Translations under genes and position numbers: made by a program
Notes under the pieces: generated by a model
Seen by the model: the letters and a program-made list of their open reading frames with translations, nothing else
Databases searched by the model: none
Told to the model about the DNA's origin: nothing
Part shown: positions 26,162 to 35,344 of the stretch, in pieces
Layout: each line of letters starts with the position of its first letter
Position numbering within the stretch: position 1 is the stretch's first letter
DNA from: Flavobacterium sp.
GTDB taxonomy: Bacteria; Bacteroidota; Bacteroidia; Flavobacteriales; Flavobacteriaceae
Assembly (NCBI RefSeq): GCF_017744675.1
Contig: NZ_JAGIAV010000006.1
Location: forward strand, 62,001 to 126,000
Direction of reading: 5' to 3'
Length of the DNA stretch: 64,000 nucleotides

Positions 26162-28432
26162 TTATAAATTTATAGCGATGCCGCTTCGGGATTTTATTAA
26201 CGGAATAACACGCGATTGCGACATTGCCAGTTTTTCCATTAATAATCTTGCGGTGAGATAGCAAACGGTAGATTCTGCGCCTTGATTTAAGTTTACATTG
26301 TATTTTTCAAGTCCGTCGTAACCGCCGCCACTTACAGGATTATACATAATCTGGTTTAAATGATTTTTGCCTAAAAACCAGTTAAATGCCGCTTTCATTT
26401 TCTTTTTATATTCTGGAGTTTTAAAAACATTATAAAATGCATTTAAAGTTTGAATGGTATAAGTAACATCAATTGGCTGCTCTCCATATTCACTCGGTTC
26501 TGAGCCTTTATGATGCCAGCTTTGGTTTGAAATGGCTTTAAAAGTTCCTTTTACAAATGTTTTAGAAATCAGAAAATCTAAAGAGTCTAAAGCTACTTTT
26601 TTGTAAACCGGTTTATTGGTAATTAAGTACGCATATAGCATAGATTCTGGAAGAATTCCGTTTCCATAAGTCAGATAATTTTCAAACCATTGCCAATCTT
26701 CTGTAGCTGTATCTTCGTAATTTGCCAAAAGTTTAGCATTCAGTTTATTAATGATTGCTGCAACATATAGATTAGGAATTCTGGTATGGTACAAATACAG
26801 TCCTTTTGTAGCAAAACCAATTGAACGTGGCGACTGAATTGTTTCGGCCCATTTTAATGAATTCAATAAACATTTTGTTGCTTTTTTGGTAATGGTTTCT
26901 GGAAGAATATCAGACATTGAAACCACAGTTCCTAAAGCCCAAAGAGCTCTTGCATTAGAATCTTCCAAATTTACTTCGGCATTTTGTTCAACATGCTCAC
27001 GGTTTTCTTTATCGACATAATTGATAAAGTCTCCTTTTGGTTTTTGGCAACGGATAATAAAGTCTAAATAGATTAAAATATAGGCCAAATCGTCTTTATC
27101 TTGAGTCTGTTTGTAATGCATACAGAACGCAATCAATGCTCTAGCATTGTCATCTAAAGTATATCCTGAATCTAAGTCTGGAATCGAAATTTTGCTGAAT
27201 TGAATGATTCCTAATTCAGTTGTTAGTTTCTTAATATGTTTTAGCTGAATAGGAGGATAGCTGAATTTAATTTCTGACGGATTTTTGATGAGTTTTTTAT
27301 AAGTGTTCATTTGGGTAATTCCGACATTTTCCCATGATGAAGCTCTCATTTTGGTAAACGAGCTGACTCCCATTTCATGTCTTAGATTTTCATCTTCGAT
27401 TAGTTTAATCGCGGCTTCAGCAAATTGATCAGAATTTCCGATATCGCATAAAATTCCAGAATCTGCTGTTAAAACTTCTCTCGTGTGCGGAATTTTAGAA
27501 GCCACAATCGGACAAGCACAGCTCATCGCGTAAGCAAAAGTGCCGCTCACAGCTTGATTTGGATCTTTTGAAGTAAACATATAAATGTCTGTCGCTTTCA
27601 AATATTCTAAAAGCTCGTTAGTATCTAAATATTGATTGATAAAACGAACATTATCTTGAAGATTTAATTCTTTAACCAAACCTTCCAATTTATCTCGATA
27701 GGTATCAACACCCTCTTTAATTAAGTTGGGGTGTGTTTTGCCAATAATTAGATATAAAGCATTTGGTGCTTTTTGGATAATTTTTGGTAAGGCCTGTAAG
27801 CCTGTTTCGATATTTTTACCTTCACCCAAAAGGCCGAAAGTTGAAAGTACTAATCTGTCTTGAATGTTTAATTTTTCTTTTGCCTGTTCTGGAGTTTCGT
27901 AGATTACAATATGGGTTCCATGAGGCACGCAAGTAATTATTTCTTCATTGATGTCGTAGTCGTTGATTAGTATTTCTTTAGATTTATTTGTCATTACAAA
28001 AACCGAATTGCTATAACTCAAAAGCAATCTTACGAATGTTCTTAATTCATCATTCGGATTCGGAATTACACTATGAAAAGTATAGGTAACTGGTGCTTTA
28101 ATGACATTTAAAAAATCTAAGAGATGATCTCCGTAATTTCCTGAAAACAAACCAAATTCATGCTGAATATGAACCAATTTCACAGTTTCATCCTGATTAA
28201 TTTCCTCGGCTACTTTGGCATATTCTTCTCGATTTTTGGTGTTTAAGGTAAATGCTTGTGTTGGTTGTTCTTTGGGTTTATCAACAAGTTCACATATTTC
28301 GCATTTGATAGATTTACCATAAACATCTGTGATTCCTTTAATGGTATCTTGAGTATAGGTTGCTATGCCGCATTGCGTAGGCGGAAAAGTAGATAAAAAA
28401 ACGATTTTTGATTTATTAGATATTGTTTTCAT
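26162..28432 (-). CDS. GT4 glycosyltransferase fused to a C-terminal helical-barrel-like domain
   Basis: A 756-residue two-domain protein. Residues about 8-395 form a GT-B glycosyltransferase of family 4: FLSTFPPTQCGIATYTQD, HIQHEFGLFSGNYG, CVPHGTH, LSTFGLLGEGKNIETGLQAL, KATDIYMFTSKDPNQAVSGTFAYAMSCACPIVASKIPHTREVL. The remaining about 350 residues (TLDDNARALIAF, SNARALWALGTV, WFENYLTYGNGILPESMLYAYL, GAESTVCYLTARLLM) look like an alpha/alpha-barrel of the kind found in glycosidases and epimerases. The gene overlaps the upstream GH130 phosphorylase gene by 17 bases, a strong sign that both work on the same, probably mannose-containing, glycan. The sugar donor and product are unknown. Confidence 0.87.
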   Translation of the reverse strand: MKTISNKSKIVFLSTFPPTQCGIATYTQDTIKGITDVYGKSIKCEICELVDKPKEQPTQAFTLNTKNREEYAKVAEEINQDETVKLVHIQHEFGLFSGNYGDHLLDFLNVIKAPVTYTFHSVIPNPNDELRTFVRLLLSYSNSVFVMTNKSKEILINDYDINEEIITCVPHGTHIVIYETPEQAKEKLNIQDRLVLSTFGLLGEGKNIETGLQALPKIIQKAPNALYLIIGKTHPNLIKEGVDTYRDKLEGLVKELNLQDNVRFINQYLDTNELLEYLKATDIYMFTSKDPNQAVSGTFAYAMSCACPIVASKIPHTREVLTADSGILCDIGNSDQFAEAAIKLIEDENLRHEMGVSSFTKMRASSWENVGITQMNTYKKLIKNPSEIKFSYPPIQLKHIKKLTTELGIIQFSKISIPDLDSGYTLDDNARALIAFCMHYKQTQDKDDLAYILIYLDFIIRCQKPKGDFINYVDKENREHVEQNAEVNLEDSNARALWALGTVVSMSDILPETITKKATKCLLNSLKWAETIQSPRSIGFATKGLYLYHTRIPNLYVAAIINKLNAKLLANYEDTATEDWQWFENYLTYGNGILPESMLYAYLITNKPVYKKVALDSLDFLISKTFVKGTFKAISNQSWHHKGSEPSEYGEQPIDVTYTIQTLNAFYNVFKTPEYKKKMKAAFNWFLGKNHLNQIMYNPVSGGGYDGLEKYNVNLNQGAESTVCYLTARLLMEKLAMSQSRVIPLIKSRSGIAINL

Positions 28433-29471
28433 GAGAGTTCATTTTTAATTCGGTTAATAACTCGTTAAGGTTCAGAGATGCCACCGCAATCTTATCATCG
28501 GCAGCGCCATAATAAATATATAGTTGGTCATCAAAAATGGCTGTTCCTGTTGGGAAAACCACATAATTGACATAACCATGTCTTTCGTAATATTCTGAAG
28601 GAGTGATAATAGGTTTTGGCAGTCTGGCTATAACTTTTGAAGGATCTTCTAAATCCAGCAAAACAGCGGCGGCATGATAAACCAAACCTTTCTCTCTTCT
28701 TTCAGCAGCATGATAAATTAAGAGCCAGCCGTCTGCTGTTTCTATTGGCGGGGCTCCTGGACCAATGTGACTTGTTTCGTGATCATATTTTGGTTCCATT
28801 ATAATATGATCGGGAAGATTTTTTAAGTAATCTTTCCAAAAATCTTCGGTCAGTTCTGATTTCTTTTCAAACGAAAAAATCTGAATCGATGGAAATAAGC
28901 GGTGCAAGGCAACGAATTTTCCATTGAACTTTTTCGGAAAAAGAACCACATTTTTATCCCAAACAAACAGATTGTCTTTGATCGTTTCTGTAAGCGGATA
29001 ATTTCTTTCTGTATTAAATGCCAAAATCTTTGCAATGCTAGGATTCTGTAAATGTTTTCGAATCAAATTTGTAAATTCATTAAGAATAAATCTTGGCGTT
29101 ATAATGCCTTTTTTCTTAAAAACTTTCAAATCTTTTGAAACAGCCAAGGCTCCACAAGCATTAATTCCGTCATAGGTGACATATGTCATATAAAACCTGT
29201 CGTCTATTTTGGTAATTCTTGGATCTTCTACGCCATGAATTTCATAGATATAATCAGGAACAAAAATTGGCTGTGTATTTCTTTCAACCAATGTAGTTGG
29301 CCCATCAAAACGGCAATACCCAATGGTAGAAAAATTTCCTCTTTTTGCAGCTCTGTAAAACATGTGAACAGTATTTCCGTCTTGATAAATGGCTGGATTT
29401 AAAACACCTAATTCTTCAAAAGTTCGATCTGTTTTTTCTAGAATCACACCATGTTTCGTAGCTTCTTTCAT
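28416..29471 (-). CDS. GH130 family beta-mannoside phosphorylase-like protein
   Basis: A 351-residue five-bladed propeller enzyme of family GH130, whose members phosphorolyse or hydrolyse beta-mannosides. Visible features are the start GVILEKTDRTFEELGVLNPA, the repeated blade ends, HGVEDPRIT with the probable catalytic Asp, HIGPGAPPIETADGWLLIYHA and YYGAADDKIAVA. The phosphate-binding basic residues were not mapped, so phosphorylase versus hydrolase activity is open. It is the first gene of a two-gene unit and overlaps the GT4 fusion gene by 17 bases. Confidence 0.9.
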   Translation of the reverse strand: MKEATKHGVILEKTDRTFEELGVLNPAIYQDGNTVHMFYRAAKRGNFSTIGYCRFDGPTTLVERNTQPIFVPDYIYEIHGVEDPRITKIDDRFYMTYVTYDGINACGALAVSKDLKVFKKKGIITPRFILNEFTNLIRKHLQNPSIAKILAFNTERNYPLTETIKDNLFVWDKNVVLFPKKFNGKFVALHRLFPSIQIFSFEKKSELTEDFWKDYLKNLPDHIIMEPKYDHETSHIGPGAPPIETADGWLLIYHAAERREKGLVYHAAAVLLDLEDPSKVIARLPKPIITPSEYYERHGYVNYVVFPTGTAIFDDQLYIYYGAADDKIAVASLNLNELLTELKMNSHENNI

Positions 29472-29739
29472 TACCGTTGTAAATTTTATCTAAAATTACT
29501 TTGAGATAGAAGCGGCAATTAATCCAATCGATCAAAAAATTAACTCAAAAGCATAAACATGGTAATTCTGTAAGGCTGGCAAATAATAGTGAAAGTGGCG
29601 TGTACTCTGGCGTTGTTTTAATTTATTGGGATAATAATTAAGCGTATAGAGTTAACAAGATTTGTAGGAATAAAAGAATTTTGAAACAAACAAAAAGGTT
29701 TATAAAATAGTCGTATTAAGAACTTAAAAAATCAATATT

Positions 29740-29901
29740 ATGTTACGTTGGACAGTTATATTCATCATTCTTGCTATCATAGCCGGAATTTTTGGTTTTG
29801 GCGGTATCGCTGCCGGAGCCGCAAGTATCGCAAAAGTTCTATTCTTTATCTTTTTAGTGCTGTTTATTATATCATTAATTACAGGACGAAGAAAAGTTTA
29901 G
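29740..29901 (+). CDS. DUF1328 small membrane protein
   Basis: A 53-residue protein, [20 protein letters not shown] then [20 protein letters not shown] and the basic end GRRKV. It has two hydrophobic helices with a Gly/Ala-rich middle, matching the DUF1328 (YtjA) family of small stress-associated membrane proteins. It is too short for standard frame listing but has a clear ATG at 29740 and an A-rich leader (CTTAAAAAATCAATATT). The 268 bases upstream, back to 29472, hold no other feature that I can name. Confidence 0.88.
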   Translation: MLRWTVIFIILAIIAGIFGFGGIAAGAASIAKVLFFIFLVLFIISLITGRRKV

Positions 29902-29906
29902 TTTTC

Positions 29907-30080
29907 TTTTGGCCTTTGTTACTTTTTATTTTTAGAGACAAAGTGACATAGTTACAAAGTGCCAAAGTTTTTTTTTGCCTTTGTTACTTTTTATTTTTTA
30001 GAGACAAAGTGCCAAAGTTACAGAGTGCCAAAGTGTTTTTTGGCCTTTGTCCCTTTGTAACTTTGTCCCTTTGTTACTTA
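29907..30080. repeat. CAAAG-word inverted and tandem repeats
   Basis: Two near-identical copies of GCCTTTGTTACTTTTTATTTTTAGAGACAAAG-type sequence (from about 29912 and about 29976) are followed by the complementary CCTTTGTCCCTTTGTAACTTTG (about 30045-30070). Together they can fold into a long hairpin between convergent genes, a likely bidirectional terminator. Confidence 0.65.
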
Positions 30081-30082
30081 GT

Positions 30083-30550
30083 TTAATACCATTTCGCATA
30101 ATATTTCCTAGTTATGAAAGCAATCGGAATACCGACGCAGCAAATCACAATAAGGATAGAAAGCAAAAGCGGAAAATCTAAATTCTTCTCGGGTAAAACC
30201 GGAAACACAATGGGCAGCACAACGAGATTCATTATTACCCAAATAAAGAAACCATAAGAGACACCCGAAAGCAAAGTGTTTATTTTGAAAAATGGGATAT
30301 AGGGGAAAATCTTAAAATAAAACCAGGCAAAAATAAAAGCAATTAAGAAATGAAGTCCCAAACCCGCAAAAGTCATTTCTGGTCCGCCTGTGTAGACTTC
30401 CTTTCTAAAAATTCCGCTTGCAATAGACTGTAAAATTTTTTCGGCTGTTGTTTTATGCAGTATCCCTGCATAAATTAAAATAGCGGCAGTTATGTCTAAT
30501 GCTCCTGCAACTAAACCAGAGGAAACAATGGTCTTAACTTTTGATCTCAT
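30083..30550 (-). CDS. Four-helix membrane protein of unknown function
   Basis: A 155-residue protein with four hydrophobic segments (about 11-29, 66-85, 94-118 and 127-147) and short basic loops. The segments FAGLGLHFLIAFIFAWFYF and LLSGVSYGFFIWVIMNLVVLPIVFPV are distinctive; they recall YagU/DUF1440-like proteins, but I am not certain of that. It lies 26 bases after the DinB-like gene on the same strand, so the pair is probably co-transcribed. Confidence 0.68.
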   Translation of the reverse strand: MRSKVKTIVSSGLVAGALDITAAILIYAGILHKTTAEKILQSIASGIFRKEVYTGGPEMTFAGLGLHFLIAFIFAWFYFKIFPYIPFFKINTLLSGVSYGFFIWVIMNLVVLPIVFPVLPEKNLDFPLLLSILIVICCVGIPIAFITRKYYAKWY

Positions 30551-30576
30551 AAAATTAATTTTGAGTTAAATAGGCT

Positions 30577-31086
30577 CTATTGTTTTTTGATATGCTCGTA
30601 AATCGATTTTATCTGCTGTGTGTGCCGTTGCGTATGTATAATGGCAAAATAGAGCCATTCGTAAATGGTAAAATGATCAAATCCAGGTACTTTAGAATCT
30701 AGGCACGTTAGTGTCAAATCATAAGTTTCTGCGGCTTCAAATAAATCGTTTTGTATTTTTTTAATAGAAGCCAGCAGCGTTCCTTTTTCATATTCGATAT
30801 CAGGAGGCTCTATGTTTTTGGGAGATTGGTATTTGGTGGAATAATCTAAAAAAATAGCATCAAGAGCTTTTACGTTTTGATCAGGTTCTCTGGTTGTTTT
30901 TTCTGTATTTCCTGCAAATAGCATAGTTAAACCAGAGCATGCCAGAATAATATGTTGCGCAGTTTGCCCAGCAGTCCAGCTCCCTTCAAACGGAACAATA
31001 TTGATTTCTTCTTTTGAAAAAGAGGAAATTAAATCGTGCAATTTACTGTAGGTTTCCAGTAAGGTATTTTGAATAGCGCTCTTCAT
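30577..31086 (-). CDS. DinB-superfamily protein
   Basis: A 169-residue four-helix-bundle protein of the DinB/YfiT type, metal-dependent enzymes acting in thiol transfer or of unknown role. The first helix is LLETYSKLHDLISSFSKEEINIVPFEGSWTAGQTAQHII, with a metal-ligand-like His in TAQH. The last helix, WLYFAIIHTQRHTQQIKSIYEHI, has the expected HxxxH spacing. No partner gene reveals a substrate. Confidence 0.8.
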   Translation of the reverse strand: MKSAIQNTLLETYSKLHDLISSFSKEEINIVPFEGSWTAGQTAQHIILACSGLTMLFAGNTEKTTREPDQNVKALDAIFLDYSTKYQSPKNIEPPDIEYEKGTLLASIKKIQNDLFEAAETYDLTLTCLDSKVPGFDHFTIYEWLYFAIIHTQRHTQQIKSIYEHIKKQ

Positions 31087-31268
31087 TTTTTTTTAATTTT
31101 AGAAATTGAAAATTCGACAGTTGATGTATACCGATTGGTTTATGAAAAAACCTCAGTACAGAAGCTGTGAAATTAAATTTATAGAATTAGGGGAAATGAT
31201 ACTCCTTCAAATATACAATAAAAAATATTAAAATGCTATAGGTCAAGCATTTGAGAGGTGTTAATTTT

Positions 31269-31478
31269 TTAAGGAAGGACTTCGCAAAAGTAGCCGTGCG
31301 AATTTAAGATGTCGATAATTTTTGTATTCGAAATAGCAGGCGCATGAATACGGAGGATTTTGTCGCAATCTTCTAAATCGAAGTTAATCGCGCTGTTTGG
31401 ATAATGCTCAAGAAGTTTCTCAATGATTTGATGGCATTGAGATTCTTCTTGAACATTTGTTTTAAAAACTTCAATCAT
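31269..31478 (-). CDS. Small HMA-like protein
   Basis: A 69-residue protein with a beta-alpha-beta-beta-alpha-beta pattern (MIEVFKTNV, HQIIEKLLEHYP, SAINFDLEDCDKILRIHA, TKIIDILNSHGYFCEVL), like small heavy-metal-associated folds but without the CxxC motif. It starts 13 bases after the DoxX-like gene stop on the same strand, so it is probably co-transcribed with it. The function is unknown. Confidence 0.68.
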   Translation of the reverse strand: MIEVFKTNVQEESQCHQIIEKLLEHYPNSAINFDLEDCDKILRIHAPAISNTKIIDILNSHGYFCEVLP

Positions 31479-31491
31479 AAAGTTTTGGTTT

Positions 31492-31872
31492 TTAGAGTGC
31501 TATGTTTTTATAACGCTGTATTTTATGATATGTTACATACGATACAATTAAAATGGCAAAGACGATTAGAGGGAAGAAAGATTGAAAATCAACTCCGTCA
31601 ACAGCAAAATGACTTATGGAAGCAAAAATAAAATCGAAAGCAAATCCTGCATAAGCCCATTCTTTTACGCGTCCTGGTACTTGTGGAATAATTAAAGCTA
31701 AAACGCCAAGAATTTTAAATACAACCAACGCATTTCCAAAATATTCTGGATAGCCCAAATGTCTAATGCCTTCTTTAGCCAGTTCTGATTGTGAAGTTAA
31801 AGCCGGCATAACGCCTTCAAATAAAAAAATAAGAATAGTAGTAGTCCAAAAAATGATTTTTGTTGTTTTCAT
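31492..31872 (-). CDS. DoxX-like membrane protein
   Basis: A 126-residue inner-membrane protein with four predicted helices, typical of the DoxX_2 group: LIFLFEGVMPAL, HLGYPEYFGNALVVFKILGVLALII, VKEWAYAGFAFDFIFASISHFAVDG and FPLIVFAILIVSYVTYHK. Family members associate with redox stress responses; no specific reaction is known here. It is the first gene of a two-gene unit with the small protein downstream. A second DoxX protein lies at 46033-46455. Confidence 0.85.
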   Translation of the reverse strand: MKTTKIIFWTTTILIFLFEGVMPALTSQSELAKEGIRHLGYPEYFGNALVVFKILGVLALIIPQVPGRVKEWAYAGFAFDFIFASISHFAVDGVDFQSFFPLIVFAILIVSYVTYHKIQRYKNIAL

Positions 31873-32055
31873 TGGGTATTTGTTTTAAATAGTTATTAGT
31901 TAATGTATTACAAATCTAATAATGTTTTCTTTGTAACGAACTACACATTTGCGACTATTTTAGGGGCATTTTGGACAGAATTTAATTATGAATGGTTAAT
32001 TGTTAATTGTGAAATGTAAATTGATAGTTGGTATGTATTAAACGAAATAAAAGCT

Positions 32056-32118
32056 CTCGCAAAGTCACAAAGTCGCAAAGTTTTTTAATTTTTCTTTGCG
32101 ACTTTGCGTCTTTGCGAG
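32056..32118. terminator. Long CAAAG-word hairpin, probable bidirectional terminator
   Basis: Arms 32056-32080 and 32094-32118 (25 bases each, two mismatches; CTCGCAAAG... against ...CTTTGCGAG) with a T-rich loop. The gene-free stretch 31873-32178 otherwise holds only AT-rich words such as TTAATTGTTAATTGTGAAATG (about 31996). Confidence 0.65.
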
Positions 32119-32178
32119 AAATAAATCTGCGAGAAACATTCAAAAGAAAGTAAACGCAAAGCCAGAAAATTGGAATTT

Positions 32179-32919
32179 TTAAATATTGGAATTTAAAAAA
32201 TAGTTGGTGATCAAAAACAAATCTTCAAAACCCAATCTGGTATAAATGCCTTTCCCTAAAGGAGAAGCTTGTAGATGCGCATATTCAGCTTCAGCGTCAA
32301 TAGCTTTGTTAATGGCAAATTTCATGATTTCTTCGGCGAAACCTCTTTTACGCATTTCTGGAATAACCCCAACACCATGAATTCCCATAATATTTCTGGT
32401 TTGAAAAAGAGTAAGCGTCCCTATTGGTTTATCCTCTAGATGAACCAAATAAAACTCTATGTTTTCATAATTATGAACCAATGTTTCCTTGCTAATTACA
32501 TAGCCAAAAGATAGCGGATAAATGTCGGACCAAGTTTGGGCATCTTCTTCATTAAAAACTCTTTTGAAAGTAAGATTACTTTCTGAGGAAAATTTTTCTC
32601 CCAGTTTTAAAGCCATTGCCATGAGCTGGATTCGTGTTTGGAATCCGTTTTTTTCGAAGATTTCATTGGAATTGCTTCTAAAAATATTCCAATACGGAAT
32701 AATCAAACCTGGGTTTTGGTCTATAATATCAAGAATCTGAGGCAGATTTTCTTCTGTAATATCTTCTCGAAACCATAATCTATTTGGCCAGCCTGAATTT
32801 TTTATCTGACTGAATTGAAAAGGATCATTTTTATGGTAAGAAAGTAGAGGAGTGGCAACCGTTTTCCAAAGCGCTGTAAGATTGTCAATATTGTCTTTGA
32901 TGAGGTCTGTATTTTTCAT
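32179..32919 (-). CDS. GNAT-family N-acetyltransferase
   Basis: A 246-residue protein with a C-terminal acetyltransferase domain (about 115-240). It includes YENIEFYLVHLEDKPIGTLTLFQ, the acetyl-CoA-binding IHGVGVIPEMRKRGFAEEIMKFAINKA (loop R-x-x-G-x-A) and the final ASPLGKGIYTRLGFEDL. The N-terminal half is less conserved. The substrate is unknown. It precedes no obvious partner; the Crp-like gene upstream is 72 bases away on the same strand. Confidence 0.87.
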   Translation of the reverse strand: MKNTDLIKDNIDNLTALWKTVATPLLSYHKNDPFQFSQIKNSGWPNRLWFREDITEENLPQILDIIDQNPGLIIPYWNIFRSNSNEIFEKNGFQTRIQLMAMALKLGEKFSSESNLTFKRVFNEEDAQTWSDIYPLSFGYVISKETLVHNYENIEFYLVHLEDKPIGTLTLFQTRNIMGIHGVGVIPEMRKRGFAEEIMKFAINKAIDAEAEYAHLQASPLGKGIYTRLGFEDLFLITNYFLNSNI

Positions 32920-32991
32920 TTTTTGATATCGAATTTAAATCTAGAACAAAGATAAAATGAGCTTCCTTGAAAAGCCTTTACATATGTTGAT

Positions 32992-33597
32992 TTATAAATC
33001 TTTTTCTAGACTTTTTCTAATTCGGCTTAACTGAGTTGGAGTAATGCCCAAATGCGATGCAATATGCAGCAACGGAATACGATCGGCAATATCAGGATGT
33101 TTCTCCAAAAGATTGACATATCTTTCAGTAGCATTCTGCATAACAAGGGCAACTTCTCTTTGTTCTTTGTCGATGATCCAGTTTTTTTCTAAATGAGCAA
33201 TATAGAAGTTTTTTAGGTCATCATTTTCATTAATCAGTTCAATATATCTTTTATAATTGATATTGATTATAATCGAATCTTCTAGAGCTTCTATAGTAAA
33301 ATTAGAAGGAGTTTGGAGCATCAATGAAACTTTAGAGCCTGCAAGATAATATTCAAGGAAAAGATTTTTATTATAGAAATTCCCTTGTTCATCTGTTATA
33401 AAAGCTCTTAAAGCTCCTTTTGCAATAAAATGAAGGTTTTTGGCAATCTCTCCATTTCGTAATAGGGTTTCTCCTTTTTTGATCGTTTGGAAATCTGTTG
33501 TGCTTTCAATCAATTTCCACGATTTGTCAGAAATAGGATAATAACTTTCAATAGTTACTTTTAGATTGTTGAGGTATGTTTCTTTATCGAAAGTCAT
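32992..33597 (-). CDS. Crp/Fnr-family transcriptional regulator
   Basis: A 201-residue protein. The N-terminal cyclic-nucleotide-binding-like beta barrel (about 15-125) contains IKKGETLLRNGEIAKNLHFIAKGALRAFI but lacks the Arg/Ser phosphate cassette of true cAMP binders. The C-terminal helix-turn-helix is IPLLHIASHLGITPTQLSRIRKSL. This short layout is common in Bacteroidota. The target is unknown. Confidence 0.88.
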   Translation of the reverse strand: MTFDKETYLNNLKVTIESYYPISDKSWKLIESTTDFQTIKKGETLLRNGEIAKNLHFIAKGALRAFITDEQGNFYNKNLFLEYYLAGSKVSLMLQTPSNFTIEALEDSIIININYKRYIELINENDDLKNFYIAHLEKNWIIDKEQREVALVMQNATERYVNLLEKHPDIADRIPLLHIASHLGITPTQLSRIRKSLEKDL

Positions 33598-33608
33598 TTT
33601 TTTGGAGA

Positions 33609-33754
33609 TTTGCCACTAAGGCGCTAAGTCGCAAAGATTTATTTATGACTGCCACGAATTACACTAATTTTCACTAATTTTTTTATTCTAAAATATTAAT
33701 TCGCGAAAAATTAGTGGCAACAAAAACTTTGTGTCTTAGCGCCTTCGTGGCAAA
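33609..33754. repeat. Long nested inverted repeat (GCCACTAAGGCGC family)
   Basis: Outer arms 33609-33636 and 33727-33754 (28 bases, a few mismatches; TTTGCCACTAAGGCGCTAAG against CTTAGCGCC...GTGGCAAA) enclose a second inverted pair around CACTAATTTTTT / AAAAATTAGTGGC. Related single arms are at about 34246 and 35310-35335. Confidence 0.7.
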
Positions 33755-33760
33755 AAAAAA

Positions 33761-34222
33761 TTAATCAGCATAATGATAAATGCTTTTTTTAACTGTATTA
33801 TTTATTTTTTCTATCGTTACCTCAGTTACACCACCTTCATAATTCATCGTAATAGCAACTTTGTCTTTAGCAATTTCGTAATCAATAGAGATTAATCCCT
33901 CTTTATTTACTTCAATAGATTTTTTTTCAGTTGGAAGAGTGGTTAAATAAAATTCTGATTCATCTACTTCTTTATTTTTAATGATATTTTGATAAACCTG
34001 ATTGATATCTGTATCTTTTATAATACATTCTCTTCCAGATCCCATTTCCACTTCGATATCCTTACAATCTCCTTCTTCTGGATTCTCTTCTTTTATTTCT
34101 TTTTTGGCTGCAGCAACAGTATCAACAGGAGTTTTAGCCGATTCTAATTCTTTCTCCGAATTGTTTTGTTTGCAATTTGTAAATGCTAAAGCTAAAAGCG
34201 CGAAGCATGCTATTTTTTTCAT
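33761..34222 (-). CDS. Lipoprotein of unknown function
   Basis: A 153-residue protein with a lipoprotein signal (MKKIACFALLALAFTNC, Cys 17). An acidic, low-complexity linker (KEIKEENPEEGDCK) and a small beta-rich domain with two further cysteines in EGDCKDIEVEMGSGRECI follow. No known family recognised. Likely an envelope protein. Confidence 0.7.
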   Translation of the reverse strand: MKKIACFALLALAFTNCKQNNSEKELESAKTPVDTVAAAKKEIKEENPEEGDCKDIEVEMGSGRECIIKDTDINQVYQNIIKNKEVDESEFYLTTLPTEKKSIEVNKEGLISIDYEIAKDKVAITMNYEGGVTEVTIEKINNTVKKSIYHYAD

Positions 34223-34384
34223 TAGTTTAAATTTATTAATTATGTCCTGCCGCGAAGGCGCAAAGACACTAAGTTTTTTCTTTTCAAAAGTAAGAAAATA
34301 AGTCGAAGTTTTTTGTTTTTTAAAGAAAGCAAAATCTCACAACGGATTTTACACAATTGGGTTTATTTGGAAATAGTTTGCATT

Positions 34385-35206
34385 TTATTGAAAGCTAATT
34401 CTTAAACTATTTTGTACTCTGGCTTTATTTCCTTTATAGGATCCAGGTCTCCAATTGTTGTAATCTTTTTTAAGGGTTTTTAAGGCTAGATTAATTAAAT
34501 CTTTTTCGTATTTTTTGTTAATACCATTCTCATTCACCCAATTACTTTCTTTTAAATTACTTATTGTTCCATTTTTTTCTACAATGAAATCTACATCAAC
34601 AAAAAGATTATGAGCACTTTTTTTATTTATAGGTAAATCTGTCTTTATAGTTGTATAATAATCACTTTCAACATAATAATTTAAAAGTTGTGGTTTTTCG
34701 GCTTTTTCCAAGTCATAAATACTAATAATTTTATCATTGGTATTTATATTCTTAATTAGAATTTTTATGGCTTCATTTTCTATTTCTGATTTATAATTTT
34801 CACCATATTTTGCTTTCATTTTTAAATCTATGTAAGCACTATAACAGCCTACAGTCTGGCCTTCATATCTCACACAACCAATATCTTGAATTCCAAGTTT
34901 AAATTTCTTCTTTTTAAGAACTTCTTTAATTTCTTCTTCATAAGGTTTAAAATCGCATCCAAAACATATTGTTTGAACATAGACTCCATCGTATTTTGAA
35001 AGATCATTTTTTGCTCTTTCAATTTCACCATTACATAAACTATCAGTCTTAGGAACATTCTTCATATACTTCTCATAGTCTAATGGTGGAAGAGGCTTAA
35101 CAATTTTGGTTGTATCTAATTCAGATGTATTAGTTACTGTTTTAGTTTTCTCACAGCTAATTATCGAAACGAAAAATATAAAAAGAATGAAGTAGTATTT
35201 TTTCAT
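34385..35206 (-). CDS. Lipoprotein with TonB-C-like terminal domain
   Basis: A 273-residue lipoprotein (MKKYYFILFIFFVSIISC, Cys 18). The middle part has several cysteines (ICFGCDF, GCVRYEGQTVGCYSAY). The last 80 residues (HNLFVDVDFIVEKNGTISNLKESNW, LINLALKTLKKDYNNWRPGSYKGNKARVQNSLRISFQ) follow the pattern of the TonB C-terminal domain, but there is no inner-membrane anchor or proline-rich spacer. It is therefore not a classic TonB; the role is unknown. Confidence 0.7.
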   Translation of the reverse strand: MKKYYFILFIFFVSIISCEKTKTVTNTSELDTTKIVKPLPPLDYEKYMKNVPKTDSLCNGEIERAKNDLSKYDGVYVQTICFGCDFKPYEEEIKEVLKKKKFKLGIQDIGCVRYEGQTVGCYSAYIDLKMKAKYGENYKSEIENEAIKILIKNINTNDKIISIYDLEKAEKPQLLNYYVESDYYTTIKTDLPINKKSAHNLFVDVDFIVEKNGTISNLKESNWVNENGINKKYEKDLINLALKTLKKDYNNWRPGSYKGNKARVQNSLRISFQ

Positions 35207-35344
35207 AGAATGATTAATAATCTGAAAGTAAATATATGAATTTATAGAAATGTATCAGGAAGGTATTGATGAGATAAAAAAATCTGCGAGAGACTTTAAA
35301 AAAATCTTAGTGCCTTGGCGCCTTAGTGGCAAATTAAAAAACCA

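Noticed and set aside
31147-31236. Possible 29-residue ORF upstream of the DinB-like gene
   Set aside because: No ribosome-binding context, polar mixed composition and no partner; short chance frames are expected in AT-rich DNA.
34385-35206. TonB energy transducer
   Set aside because: The C-terminal domain is TonB-like, but the protein starts with a lipoprotein signal and has no inner-membrane helix or proline-rich spacer.
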